Below, piece after piece: positions 1 to 10,562 of a stretch of 64,000 nucleotides of DNA. A model generated the notes under the pieces. It saw only the letters and a program-made list of their open reading frames with translations, searched no databases and was not told the origin of the DNA. Source of the DNA: Chalara sp. BL73 (lineage: Eukaryota; Ascomycota; Leotiomycetes; Helotiales); the NCBI GenBank assembly GCA_918026815.1, contig CAKJVC010000058.1:372001-436000 (forward strand). Direction: 5' to 3'. Each line of letters opens with the position of its first letter. Position 1 is the first letter of the stretch. The translations under genes were made by a program, and so were the position numbers.

Positions 1-680
1 TTTCTATATTCTTTGTGATGCAAATGTAGGCTGGATCTCTGCATCTATTTATGTTCCCTGGTGTGTAGGATAAGTCCTAGGTGTGCTGAAATGATGATTC
101 ACTGTAAGATGCGTTATGTATACACCTGGGAATACTTGTCGTATCGTGTACTCTCATTTTCCTTGTTCTTACTGCTCATTTGCTAGTCTAACTAATGGAA
201 TTGTAATTATGGAATCAATGAATCCAGCCTGTGAGATGAGAGTCATATTTAGCTATTTCACACACAATCTACCTTCAAGAAGGATTTTTGAGAAGGTGCG
301 CCCTGGTTTGGGTTCAGTCAGGAGCCGTGAACGTGAACGGTCCAATTGTGGGACAGTCATTCCAGATTATAATATTGCCCCCGCATAGCATAGGTTATTG
401 ATATATAGTGGGAATATGCTGCACATCTGGGCTGTGGAAACCCTACGATAGACCAGGAATCAGCTCGCCCTATGCAGCCCTTAATCCCACGCCACCTATT
501 ACCGCATCAACACACGTCCACAAAGTAAAATACAACGGCACGTCACAAAAAATGAGATCTGTGTATCGGAAGGAATTCAGCGCGTGCTCAGCGGTTTCTA
601 ATGGCCGCAATAGTCCATCCAGGACAGAGAACACTCTACATGGATATACAACTCAACACCACTCAGCAACCAACGGCCCT
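1..680. other. Gene-free left edge
   Basis: No ORF here has family resemblance or convincing splice structure. The right part is probably the 3' flank of the minus-strand gene that ends at 681. A gene starting beyond the left edge cannot be excluded. Confidence 0.5.
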
Positions 681-1913
681 TCACGTCTCCATGGCGTAAT
701 CACGGTCACCACAGCCGTCGCCTTCCTTCTTGACTCGTGACTCCCTCGTTCCCTCGCTCAATTCCTCTCCATAATCCAGTCCCTTGGACTTCTTTGCCTT
801 TTTGGTCTTCAGCCTCTGCCCACCCGCGGTCTCGGACCTGATACCCTTCGCCTCCCTGCGCTCCTTCTGAGCGAGCTCGAACTTATAATTTCTTTTCTCA
901 ACAGCCTGTCTCAGCTCTTCCTCTGGCGTCATGTACTTCCTGCTAATGGGCGGCCCGCTTCCCTTCCCGGTATAGTCCCGCTCGTAACTATCGGCCATGG
1001 TCGCTTCGTCCAGGAGAGTTTTAGAAGTCCATATGTCGTTCTCTCTGAGGATGTTGGCGAACCACCCAAAGATGCGCGAGTATTGCCCGTAGGTGCTGGC
1101 TGGTTTGGCGAGTGGAGATCTTTGGTTGCCGTCGTCGTGTTCAATGCTTTTGAGGCGGTAGATGGCTGAGCGGAGAGAGACTTGGAGCTGGAAGTACTTG
1201 ATCTCGTTCTTGGTGAAGTCGTGGTTCTCGTCAAGGTGTGACAGGTGCCACTGTTGGAGGAATATCAGCTGTGATCGTATTCAAGCTTTAGTGAAGTTAA
1301 TTGAGCAGCCTCTTCTTCTTACCTTGAAGATATCTCGAGCTGCCGTGCCTTCCCGAATGTTGGCTGAGCCATCTTCGATACCAAATACGTCATGGCTAGC
1401 TTCCTCGATGTTTCGAATGTAATCAACAACTTCACCTCTTTTCTCATAACCGCGATTCTCCGCGACCCACGCTGCGGGACCAAGAGGTATTCCATTATTG
1501 TCCTGCTCCTCAGGTTTAATACGAGTAGTAGATTGTGTCTTCTTAGGTTTGAAGCAGCTCTTGACAACGTGTCCATCAGAGCCACGAGCCAGACGGATAC
1601 CACGCGTGTGCTCAATGACGCGAGCTGGTTTATTAGCAAGAAGAAAATCGCCCAGAGCATATCGACCTAGATCTTCTTTAAATTCTTCGATCTCTCTCTT
1701 GATAGCCTTTGCAAGTGCTTCATCAGGCAAGGCCTCGGTTTTAATGGGGATTTGCCGCTCAAAATAATTTAAGCCCATCGCTGGCTCTTCTTTTTCGACT
1801 TTAACCTTGGTTAGGTCGCCAGCAAGATTGAAACCAGCCATATTGTCATCTCGGTCTTCCAAATTCTCAAGCTTGGGACGGAGGCTTGATGGTCCGAAAT
1901 TCTCCAATTTCAT
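681..1913 (-). CDS. Conserved-looking hypothetical protein, basic, psi-K-x-E rich
   Basis: Two exons, complement(681..1268, 1323..1913), give about 392 aa. The intron has donor AAG|GTAAGA and is 54 nt. Splicing joins the N-terminal frame, ending in DIFK, to the C-terminal frame, starting LIFLQQWHLSH. I recognise no catalytic domain. The N-terminal half has many short psi-K-x-E motifs (MKLE, VKVE, IKTE, IKRE, IKPE), and VKKE lies near the end; these match the SUMO-acceptor consensus. The middle is probably helical and aromatic-rich. The C-terminus is highly charged with Lys/Arg runs (KTKKAKKSK), which could be a nuclear localisation signal. The start is the first ATG of the long frame, with no competing upstream ATG in frame. 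A nuclear role is inference only. Confidence 0.75.
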
Positions 1914-2895
1914 GGCGGTGTTTGGTTTTCAGCTTTGGTGCGTTTTGGAGATCTGCTGACAAAAATTTAGGTGTGAGGGAGTCTTCCCTACCAAAACCGC
2001 GACGCGAGCCTAGCACGTCCTTAAAAGCGATAAGACAATGTTGCTAAACATTCTCCTGTGCAGATAGGCTTATCGTTATACGAAGATGCAATTCATAACG
2101 TCGCCTCAATTCTATATGGTGAAAAGTACCATTCTAGAGAAGCTCTTTCCGGTGGCACAAGTACGAAAGCGTTGAGGACCTATATGGACTGTTGACATAT
2201 AGAAAGCGCATATTAGGCATACGCCGTGGATCTAATGGCTTACCAAGGATAATACAGCTTTTCCAGCACCTTGAATCAAAGCTGAAGGTTTGGTAAGGAC
2301 TACGGATAAACTGCCAAAAATTGATTGAAATAACATTAACCTTTTCCGTTTGCCTGAGACTTCACTTCGGTAAATTTGGCCATCTACAAAGCGCCTGTCC
2401 AGAGAATTGATCATCATGACTTAAATCATACCTTCATGATTGAGATTCCGGTTCGATTTTGACCCACTGAATACCCCTGAACTAAGCGAGTTTACGTATA
2501 TCATTATCTTGCTTCAAGTATATGTTGTAGAACTACTCCCATATGGTAAATCGAGGTTCTTTGGATGCTAGAATAAGAGAGGTGGCATGGATTCTCACCC
2601 AGCCAAATCTCCAACACCTATGGCCTAAAAGGAGTGGGTGCTCTGGACCTTGTACCATAAACGTTTGAAATCGGTGGCGCACAACACGACATCAGTATGT
2701 CCGCTTGTCAATCTACGGTATTAAAGTTTACGGAAAGGCATCAATAAGCGAGCAGAGTTATAAAGACACATTTAGAGATTTATGATAGATCATACAATTC
2801 GTGGATATCGTTAAAAAAAGGCGAATTTACCAAGTACATGGGTATCAACAATGCCAACAATACACAAATACAAGAATGAAGCCATGGATCTGAGC
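1914..2895. other. Intergenic region
   Basis: AT-rich, with no ORF above about 60 codons that resembles a gene. It holds the promoter of the minus-strand gene at 1913 and the 3' flank of the CAP gene. Confidence 0.5.
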
Positions 2896-3855
2896 CTAGA
2901 CAGCCAGAAGACCAAGACCGACTGCTCCAACAACGCCAGCGCCTAGTTTTACTCATTAGTACTCATTCAAATACGAAGAATAGGAAAGCAGGTCTAACGG
3001 TGGCAAGAACCCCAAATTATGAGGATCCCGCCACCGATTCAGAAACAAATAAAAAGAATAAACAAACTTACTCCATATAGTCTTTCTGGCCGCCGCTGCA
3101 GAGCTCGTGCTAGTCGGTACATCCGCAACAGCTGTCCCATTCTCGCCTAGCGTTTTAGGCACCGTATCCGTACTCTTCCCGCTGACTTGCTGTTTCACAT
3201 TATCCTTATAGAACTGGTTCTTATCCCCATCCACGTTTCCCTGAGGAGCGTATTCGCAGACGATGTAATATCCCGGGGTGTCTATCCCCACGTTAGCTCA
3301 TCAATTCATGTCTCTGGAGGTAAAGTTGGAATGGAGGAGGATTTTTGATGTAGGAAGAAGGCAGAGAAAAGGAATAGAAGACAAACCGTTGTCCCCGTCG
3401 CAAGCCACCCGCCCACAGCCCACAGACGTGGTATTGCTCCAAACAAGCTGCGTGAAATGGCCCGTCTCCTCACTGAACCCTGGTTTCTTCCAATTGTACT
3501 TCCTGCGCTCGCCGCCCCAGCCGTCTACCGCCGCAGTGACGTTCGCATATCCCGCCGCCAGATTTTCGCCATATGGTCCCCCACTGTGTTTGAATTTGCA
3601 GTCCTTGGCGTAGTCCGTTGCGAATTTGGCTAACGTGGTGTTGTATGTCAGAGCGCTGGCGGCATGTTGGGCTCGGTAAAAGTTATGTGCTGCGAGAATG
3701 GTATTTTGAAAGGTAGTATCTGAAAGATAGGATGGCGAGGTAGGCGTTGGGGCCGCAGAAACGGTGATTGTCTTAACCGCGTCTGCTGGTGTTGCGGTAG
3801 TGATTTGAGCTAGGAGGAAGACGATTAGGAATGATGATGGGAGTAGTGAAAGCAT
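2896..3855 (-). CDS. Secreted CAP/SCP (PR-1-like) protein with hydrophobic C-tail
   Basis: Three exons, complement(2896..2942, 3072..3281, 3387..3855), encode 241 aa. Residues 1-22 are a signal peptide (MLSLLPSSFLIVFLLAQ). Residues about 50-170 are a CAP domain: HNFYR near 57-61, HSGGPYGENLA near 90-100 (His and Glu of the CAP cavity), GHFTQLVW near 132-139, and the YYIVCEYAPQGN box, which spans the first intron. After a Ser/Thr/Lys-rich linker, exon 3 adds a short hydrophobic end (GVVGAVGLGLLAV) typical of a GPI-anchor signal. The product should be secreted and perhaps wall- or membrane-bound. Fungal CAP proteins bind sterols or lipids (Pry1-type), and some act in host contact. Without exon 3 the frame runs into intron sequence, so the splice choice decides the C-terminus. 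Confidence 0.88.
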
Positions 3856-6082
3856 GTTGGAAGTTTGTGCTTTAGCAAGGTTATCGCATTGTATATGTTA
3901 GGAACTTATTCATTTCAATATACTTGGGGAGGAAAATATCAAAAGTGTTTTGAAGTAGGAATGGCCAGTTTAGAATAGGAGCATGAAGTAAAGTACGAAA
4001 GTACGGTGACGACCAAATGGCGGACTCCACGGCTATAATAAACAGGTGTGAAAGCAGGTCACCCTCGTATAACCTACATGGTAACTTGGTCACGACTCGG
4101 AATGATGTTTACTCGGGGATTTCAACCATCATCTTTCAAGGGAGCATTTCCTGATTTTCGTTTCGTTTAGTCGAGGAGCCTGTAGATCGTTCGCTGATAA
4201 CCCTGGTCACAAAATGACGTTGGTATGACAGGGAAAGTAGGCGGGTAACAAGGGGTTAGCGTCTTGGCTCCCTTTGCTTGGGTCGGGGGATCTTCGTGAG
4301 ATCCTTGAGTTAGAAGTAAGAACACACCTATTTTGCGTAAAGAGAAGACCTCCAGATTTATTAGGCGACAAGAAAGCAATACTATAATAAGGAAAGAAAA
4401 AACTACTAGAGCCGTCATTGAGGCAGGTCAGATGCTAAGAAGAGAAACTAGGTTCGGCTGGGTTTCAGAGAGAAGTAGGCTCAAACCCACCGTGGTTACT
4501 CTTTATTTCACCAATGATAAGCCTCAAATAAGGCCTGATTTATCTACCAAACCTTGTAAAACTCAATCCTGCGATATATTGAATTATCTGAACTTGCGTT
4601 TATTGATAAATGTTTGAAGCTTCCGTCAATTATTGCATACTTTTCATGACAACCCAGCAACTAGCACTCCGAAGAACAAAAGGATTGACTTCATCTTCAC
4701 AACGGTATCCTAATGCTTTCATTATATAGCATTGTTAATGTGTTTCTCTTGCTAAAATGCCCTTAATTCATACAACCTAGATTCTCTTCCTATGCCACTC
4801 CGCTTCCAAACACCGAATGATGTATCCAGATGCGGCAATATCCTCTGATGACACTCAATGTGCCTACCTCAAATTTGACGGCAATTCCTAGTGCCATTCA
4901 CATATTATCGTCAATATGCAGATTTAAAAAAAACCTGCAGTTAGTAGGATTCGCTAGCTCAACAGCATCGGCTCCCGTCTTCTATGCCTTGATCATGATG
5001 ACTGGAAGCTATTCAGGAGGCAGATTGTTGCTGCAAAGGGATTGTTCAGAAATTTTTATAGGCTGGATGAGCGAACTTGAATCTCCATTTTGAGCACCAC
5101 TCGTGATGAGCGCCAGCTTGTAATGTTTCTCTAATTGATATTATATCTCTGACATGCAGGAATAGAAAGAGCCAAGGGCTACGTTCGAGGTGGCGTTTCA
5201 CAACCTGGCTGGCTTTTTCACATTTCACAACTCAATTGAGTCTAAATAAAAGCAACGCAACGGCATCAAGTGCAAAGATTGCAGACAAAACTTGATGTAA
5301 CTCAAGAAGAGGCTTCACCTCGTGCTATCGACCTCAGAAAAGCATAAGGTAGTCACAAATGCAACAAGGGTATGGAATAGCTTTATTGCAGTGGATATAA
5401 CTTAATTAACTGTGCAAAACATTCTAGGTTGAATCAAAGCTTCAACTCTTTAGTTTGAGCACAAAGGATAACCACACTACTGGCCTTTCAGTCTACATGT
5501 CATTGGGGTCCGTTGCCATGAAACTAATGTCAGCAGCGGCCGCCACTTGTTTCAAACCCACAGCTCACTTTGCTGCTTGTTTTGACCCAAGCTTCCAAGG
5601 ATTGATTATAATTCAATCGAGATTTCCTCTCTTCTGACAAAAATCTCCACTGGTTGTAATTGTGCATCTATGGGACCTATTTCTTCTGCGGATCACAGCC
5701 TAGATATGATTATCCGGAGGGATTTGGGGCTATGCCGCCTAACCGCTACGCCACACCACCTCATTCGTCAATATTCATAAGACACTCCGTGTCTGGGTGG
5801 TCCTCAGAGCCAAAGAGCATAATTGCTCAGACGCAGAAAATGATTGGTTAGAAACAGAAACGAAGGCATACGATGTGGCTCTTAGCTTGGCGATCAATGC
5901 TTACTCCTTCCACAAGAAAAAGGTCCCCGACATGGTTCCGGACATGATATCGAAGGATTTGGCGCGGGTTATTGAAGTGTTTCATGTTGCCTGATCTCTG
6001 CTCCAAAATTTTCTCGTGGACTTTGGACGACACTCACATGTACTGTCAACTTGAAAGCAAGTCGCCGGATCCTCAGCTCAAA
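3856..6082. other. Intergenic region, 2.2 kb
   Basis: Contains only short ORFs (up to 94 codons) on both strands, none recognisable. The first part holds the CAP-gene promoter and the end the promoter of the surface protein at 6083. Confidence 0.5.
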
Positions 6083-7243
6083 ATGCTGTCCCAACATTTC
6101 AGTGTGATTCGCAAGGACCTCCTCTCGCTCCTTGTTTTTTCGGCACGATTATCAACCGTGTTTTCGACGTGTTAGTGAGTGTTCCTTTTTATTTGAAGAT
6201 GGGCTCAGATATTATGAGCACCGGGCTCATTCTGAGTGAAATCTGACATAAAATAGCTATCCTAATGGGGATGCGACCAATGGAGACATTCCTTGTAATG
6301 ACATCAGTGAACATGCAACTTGCTGCGCTGTAGGATATGCTTGCCTATCGAATAATATCTGCATGCGGCAAGCCGACACAATCGATGCGAACTCGCAAAA
6401 TACTTACGTATGATTCCAGATTTTATTTACCTCCCAACCAGGGAGCACTATTATCAACTATGACATTCGTGCACACATCTGACAATAAAGTAGGTCCGTG
6501 GTTCATGTACCGACAAAACATTCCGCTCCTCGTCTTGCCCTTCTTTTTGCGTAGATCCTGATATTAATAATGTGGGAGGTGGAGACGGGATGGGAAAATG
6601 TACCGGGGTAGATGTTGATATGTACTATTGCATTGATACAAATCTCGATAAAGTGAACTGTAGCTTGCAGCAAAACGTTATTGTATTCGCAGGATCACCC
6701 ACCGCCGTGACAACCATTGGTGTTGTTCCTTCAAGTGCGTCAAGTTCACGCACCAGGATAAGTTTTAGTTCGAGCGCCAGTTCTAGGGCAAGCACGACTG
6801 GGACTGGGATGAATGGAAGCCCGACTAGTGATGCAGCAACACAAAGCTCCCAAAACTCCACACCAACCACAACGATCATCTCTGAGAAACATTCCGAGGA
6901 TAAGAAGTCCAATGCAGTTCCCATCGCCCTGGGTGTTGCTGTTCCTGTTGTTGTCATCCTAGCTGCTGTGCTCGGCTTTTTCTTTTGGCGCAAACATAAG
7001 AAATCTAAGGCTAGTCATCTGGCTACTGCACCAGTAGAAGTTCATGCCGATTCGAAGCATAGTGCATATCTAGGATATGAAGGACAACGGGTTGGTCCGC
7101 TGCCATATGAGCACTATCATGCGACCGAAACCAGCTCATCTGAGTTTGGAAATTCCCAAGTCATTGGAGAGTTAAGTGCGGAAGCGAGGCATGAAATGGA
7201 TGGAGATTCCTATTGTATCTCAAGTCCATCGAAGGCTCGGTGA
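6083..7243 (+). CDS. Cys-rich, single-pass cell-surface protein (Mid2/WSC-like layout)
   Basis: Three exons, 6083..6174, 6257..6407 and 6494..7243, encode 330 aa. The introns (82 and 86 nt) rebuild a Cys-rich ectodomain familiar from fungal surface proteins: CYYPNGDAT spans intron 1, ATCCAVGYACLSNNIC follows, and NTYVRGSCTDKTF spans intron 2, then SSSCPSFC. A weak signal peptide precedes this (DLLSLLVFSARLSTVFS). After the Cys domain come a Ser/Thr-rich stalk, one membrane helix (VPVVVILAAVLGFFFW), a basic stop-transfer sequence (RKHKKSK) and a cytoplasmic tail of about 75 aa. Layout and size suit a wall sensor or anchored surface protein; the ligand is unknown. The exon 1 start is the nearest Met giving a signal-like N-terminus, but an upstream in-frame Met exists at 5972. 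Confidence 0.8.
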
Positions 7244-8593
7244 ACATCCCGGACCACTGAGTTCATAGTAGTTGTATGTATGAATTATGACAAGTAAATG
7301 ATCATATTTTTTTTCAGCAAGCCTTACTTTATTGTGATGCTTATGAGAGATACTTTCACTCAATCCGCGCTCAATTTCATGTGATCTTGTATGATATTCT
7401 AAACAAACTGGTAGAATCTCTGGGAATGTCCATCTTGGTATGTTCCCAACGATACCCTTTTTAATCCTTCGATTTCACCAGAACCGGAATTCTTAGCAGG
7501 GTATTGTGGAAGCAACCATGGCAAAATACTCTGCAGACACTGTAGAAGCCCAGCCTCTTAACTTAAGAGTCATGGTATATTGCAAAACGTTGACACTACG
7601 TTCTATGGTGACATTATCATATTGGAAATAATATGCTACCCGTGGGCAGGAAATCATGGATTCAAATTAGCAAGTCAAAGTAGCAAAAGACTGAAAAGCG
7701 TCTGTATCACGAAGAACTTGGCGTATGGCATGTCTATGTTGCTACACATGCTCGAAATACCAAGCGGAGAAAACGGCCTATAAACTAATCAGCTGTGATC
7801 TACATCGATAAAAACAGTTGAATCGAACTCGAGGCCCAAACTTACATCATCCTTCCCGCATCTCGCAAGGTCCACGACCATCTTATAAGTGATATGAGGA
7901 ACAGGCACTCAGTTGAGGTAAAATATGTTTATACCCAACAAGTGATTAGGGCAAAAGGTATTAGTAGTTTAGATTTCCGCAAAATTTGAAAACTAGGTTA
8001 ACCAGTATGGCTCATAATGTCTTTAAGAAACTATTGTAAAGGGAGATTATTATGTAGCAGGTCTAGCAAATTTGGTTTCATGAGCTGAGGCATTGAAATT
8101 CTTTATGCCTCAGGCTAAATAATAAAGGCAGAAGTTGTGCTATACCACGTGATATTGAGATGCCCCACTTGTCTCGCTTCGAACCCACCACAGATTTTCT
8201 GAATTGGAACTTGAACTCCAGATCTCGACAACCCACGACAATTTCCCGACAGAACTACGATTGCACTGATTATCAGCATCAGGTCAGTAAATGAAACATT
8301 CCTATTAGAATATGCGCTTGCTTGAATGGAAAGCCACCCGCGAAGGAACATACAAAGAAGTGGAAGCGGACGGCGTAGCTGCAGGGCATTTCAAGCATGG
8401 AGGCCTTCAACATATCTGCGAAGACTGCGAGTCTCATGAATATGCTGTTGTTGAGTTGCAGTACCTCGGGCCGCTGCTTTTGCAAGACTGCCTGCTTCCA
8501 AATGACGTTTTCTTTCAAGATTTCATGATGCTGCTCGGACCTCTCCCTCTACAGAATGTATGCTAACTTAATCATACTACAGAAACCGCAATC
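7244..8593. other. Intergenic region and eS8 leader
   Basis: No gene recognised. An 84-codon ORF at 8312-8566 ends 27 bp before the eS8 start codon and probably lies in the promoter or 5' leader. A pyrimidine-rich CTCTCCCTCTACAG and TACTACAG just upstream of the ATG could be acceptors of a leader intron, common in fungal ribosomal protein genes. Confidence 0.45.
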
Positions 8594-9281
8594 ATGGGTA
8601 TCTCTCGTGATTCTAGACACAAGCGCTCTGCCACTGGTGCAAAGCGAGCCTACTACCGTGCGTAAATATCGAAAGCCCATATGTTGGATCCTGACATATG
8701 TTCCAACCTGAAAATTTTCTAAAACTTTTACAGGGAAGAAGCGCGCTTTCGAGGCCGGCAGACAAGAAGCCAACACTCGTATTGGCCCTAAGAGAATCCA
8801 TCTTGTCCGTACTCGTGGAGGAAACCGCAAGTTCCGTGCTCTGCGTCTCGAAGCTGGCAATTTCTCCTGGGCTTCTGAGGGTGTTACCCGCAAGGTCCGT
8901 GTGATCGTTGTCGCCTACCATCCATCCAACAACGAACTCGTCCGAACCAACACCCTCACCAAGGCCGCTATCGTTCAGGTCGATGCTGCTCCATTCAGAC
9001 AATGGTACGAGGCACATTACGGTCAGAACCTGGGCCGAAGACGTCAGCAGAAGGCTGGCGGTGAGGTAGCCGAGCCAGAGAAGAAGAGCAAAGGCGTTGA
9101 GAAGAAGCAAGCCGCACGATTCGCTGCACAAGGAAAGGTTGAAGCAGCTTTGGAGAAGCAATTCGAGGCCGGTCGTCTTTACGCAGCTATTTCCTCAAGA
9201 CCCGGACAGAGCGGGCGTGTTGATGGATACATTTTGGAAGGAGAGGAGTTAGCTTTCTACCAACGCCAATTGCGCAAGTAG
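8594..9281 (+). CDS. RPS8: 40S ribosomal protein eS8
   Basis: Two exons, 8594..8657 and 8734..9281, encode 203 aa; yeast eS8 is 200 aa. The N-terminus MGISRDSRHKRSATGAKR is diagnostic. The intron (76 nt, GTGCGT...TTACAG) splits an Arg codon. Downstream, KKRAFEAGRQEANTRIG, RTRGGNRKFRALRL and VVAYHPSNNELVRTNTL are all eS8 signatures. The Lys/Glu-rich middle (EPEKKSKGVEKKQAARF) and the C-terminal SGRVDGYILEGEELAFY are as in other ascomycetes. It is a structural protein of the small cytosolic ribosomal subunit. The gene is complete and unaltered. Confidence 0.97.
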
Positions 9282-9629
9282 ATTTCCTAAGGGTTTGGTA
9301 TGGCGTGTACTTCAGTGGATATCATGGCATGGAGTTACAATTGCAGTTACTTCTGAGGCGAGCCTCAACGGAGTGCTATGAGCAATGCAAAAGCGATACC
9401 AGGGAAGCTTGATCCTTTTTAAATGCTGTTCTATGATTTCAACTCGTTGCCAACCCAGTCAAGCCTGACGCCAAGTCGTTCCCCTGTATAAGCTAACATC
9501 CCCGCATGACCCCTCAGCTCTCTTGCGACCACATGCTCTAGCTACCTACTTGAACTTCTTTTGCTCACATAGTTGTCTTTTTACAAATCATTATATAGTA
9601 AACTCATTAAGTTTTATTGTCATACCATC
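9282..9629. other. Intergenic region, eS8 to BLOC1S1-like gene
   Basis: About 350 bp between two genes on the same strand. It holds the eS8 3' flank and the pyrimidine-rich promoter of the next gene. An in-frame ATG at 9573 could extend the next protein by 19 residues. Confidence 0.5.
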
Positions 9630-10562
9630 ATGTCTGCTTCCGCGTCCGTGTCTGCAAGTATCCACGCGCCATCTGCCTCAACTATACCGAACTCCCAACA
9701 ATCGCGCACCCAATCTGGGAGCTCCTCCAATGCCATTTCCCATGCCTCAACCCATCCCTCTAACCTCCCACACTCGCCAGAGGCATTACGGCAGATAGCC
9801 GAGGCGCGTGCTGCCCTTGAGGCTTCCATGCTTAACATCGGCAACAATCTTTCTGCTGACCTGAAGTCTCGCGCTCAGAATCTACATTCCAATTCCGCGC
9901 AGTTGGACAAGCAGATGAAAGACGTGGAAAAGTCGGCTAAGGGCCTGCGGAAGCAAAATGACAAGCTGGGAAAACTTGCATCGGAAGGACAACAAAAGAT
10001 GAAGGAGTTGGGCAACGTGCAAAATTGGGCTGAAATGTTAGAGCGAGATTTTTTAGTACTGGAAGAAACATTACGGCTTGTGAAGAAAGGAGAGGAAGAA
10101 GGCAGTGACTACAGCGGCAGCTATTCCGGAAGTGGGAGCTATAGCGGGAGTGAGGATGGAGAGCGAGACATCGAGAGTCTAGAGGGTGATAGGAGGAGGG
10201 AGAGAATCGGAGCTGGGTTTGGCATCAATGATGAGGAAATGGGGTTCCTAGATGTGTATGGACTATCCGAAGACTCAGCCATGGAAGGATTAGAGACAGA
10301 ACAAGAGGATCAGCCTGGCACCAATGAAGGGACAGGAAAGAACTCATTCGATGAGAGAAGACCCGAAGAATCTCATCAAAACATGATGGTCCTGGATCCA
10401 GTCGATAAGCCAAAAGGTAAAGAGAAAATTGAGAATGAATACTCTGTCCAACAGTATCTTGGTAGCCAAACAGACCCTTTCGGCGGGTCTTCTACAGCCA
10501 CTGGATCTACATGTTTACCTTCTTCCGAATCTCTCCACACTTCAGCATCTGCAACAAGCTGA
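9630..10562 (+). CDS. BLOC1S1/GCN5L1-like protein
   Basis: Single exon, 310 aa from the ATG at 9630; an in-frame ATG at 9573 would add 19 residues lacking the family's polar N-terminus. After a Ser-rich N-terminus, residues about 50-145 form a helical GCN5L1/BLOC-1 subunit 1 domain. The match runs from EALRQIAEARAALEAS to the hallmark ELGNVQNWAEMLERDF, equivalent to the 'IGDVENWARSIELD' segment of BLOC1S1. This subunit acts in endosomal trafficking complexes (BLOC-1/BORC in animals, Bls1 in yeast). The second half is acidic and disordered, with a Tyr-Ser-Gly repeat (YSGSYSGSGSYSGS) soon after the domain. The tail makes the protein much longer than animal BLOC1S1 (about 125-150 aa). The family assignment is good; function in this organism is inferred. 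Confidence 0.82.
   Translation: MSASASVSASIHAPSASTIPNSQQSRTQSGSSSNAISHASTHPSNLPHSPEALRQIAEARAALEASMLNIGNNLSADLKSRAQNLHSNSAQLDKQMKDVEKSAKGLRKQNDKLGKLASEGQQKMKELGNVQNWAEMLERDFLVLEETLRLVKKGEEEGSDYSGSYSGSGSYSGSEDGERDIESLEGDRRRERIGAGFGINDEEMGFLDVYGLSEDSAMEGLETEQEDQPGTNEGTGKNSFDERRPEESHQNMMVLDPVDKPKGKEKIENEYSVQQYLGSQTDPFGGSSTATGSTCLPSSESLHTSASATS

Noticed and set aside
8160..8230. tRNA-like B-box (minus strand, GGTTCGAAGCG and GTTCAAGTTCC)
   Set aside because: No matching A-box at the right distance and no acceptor stem; chance or very old remnant.
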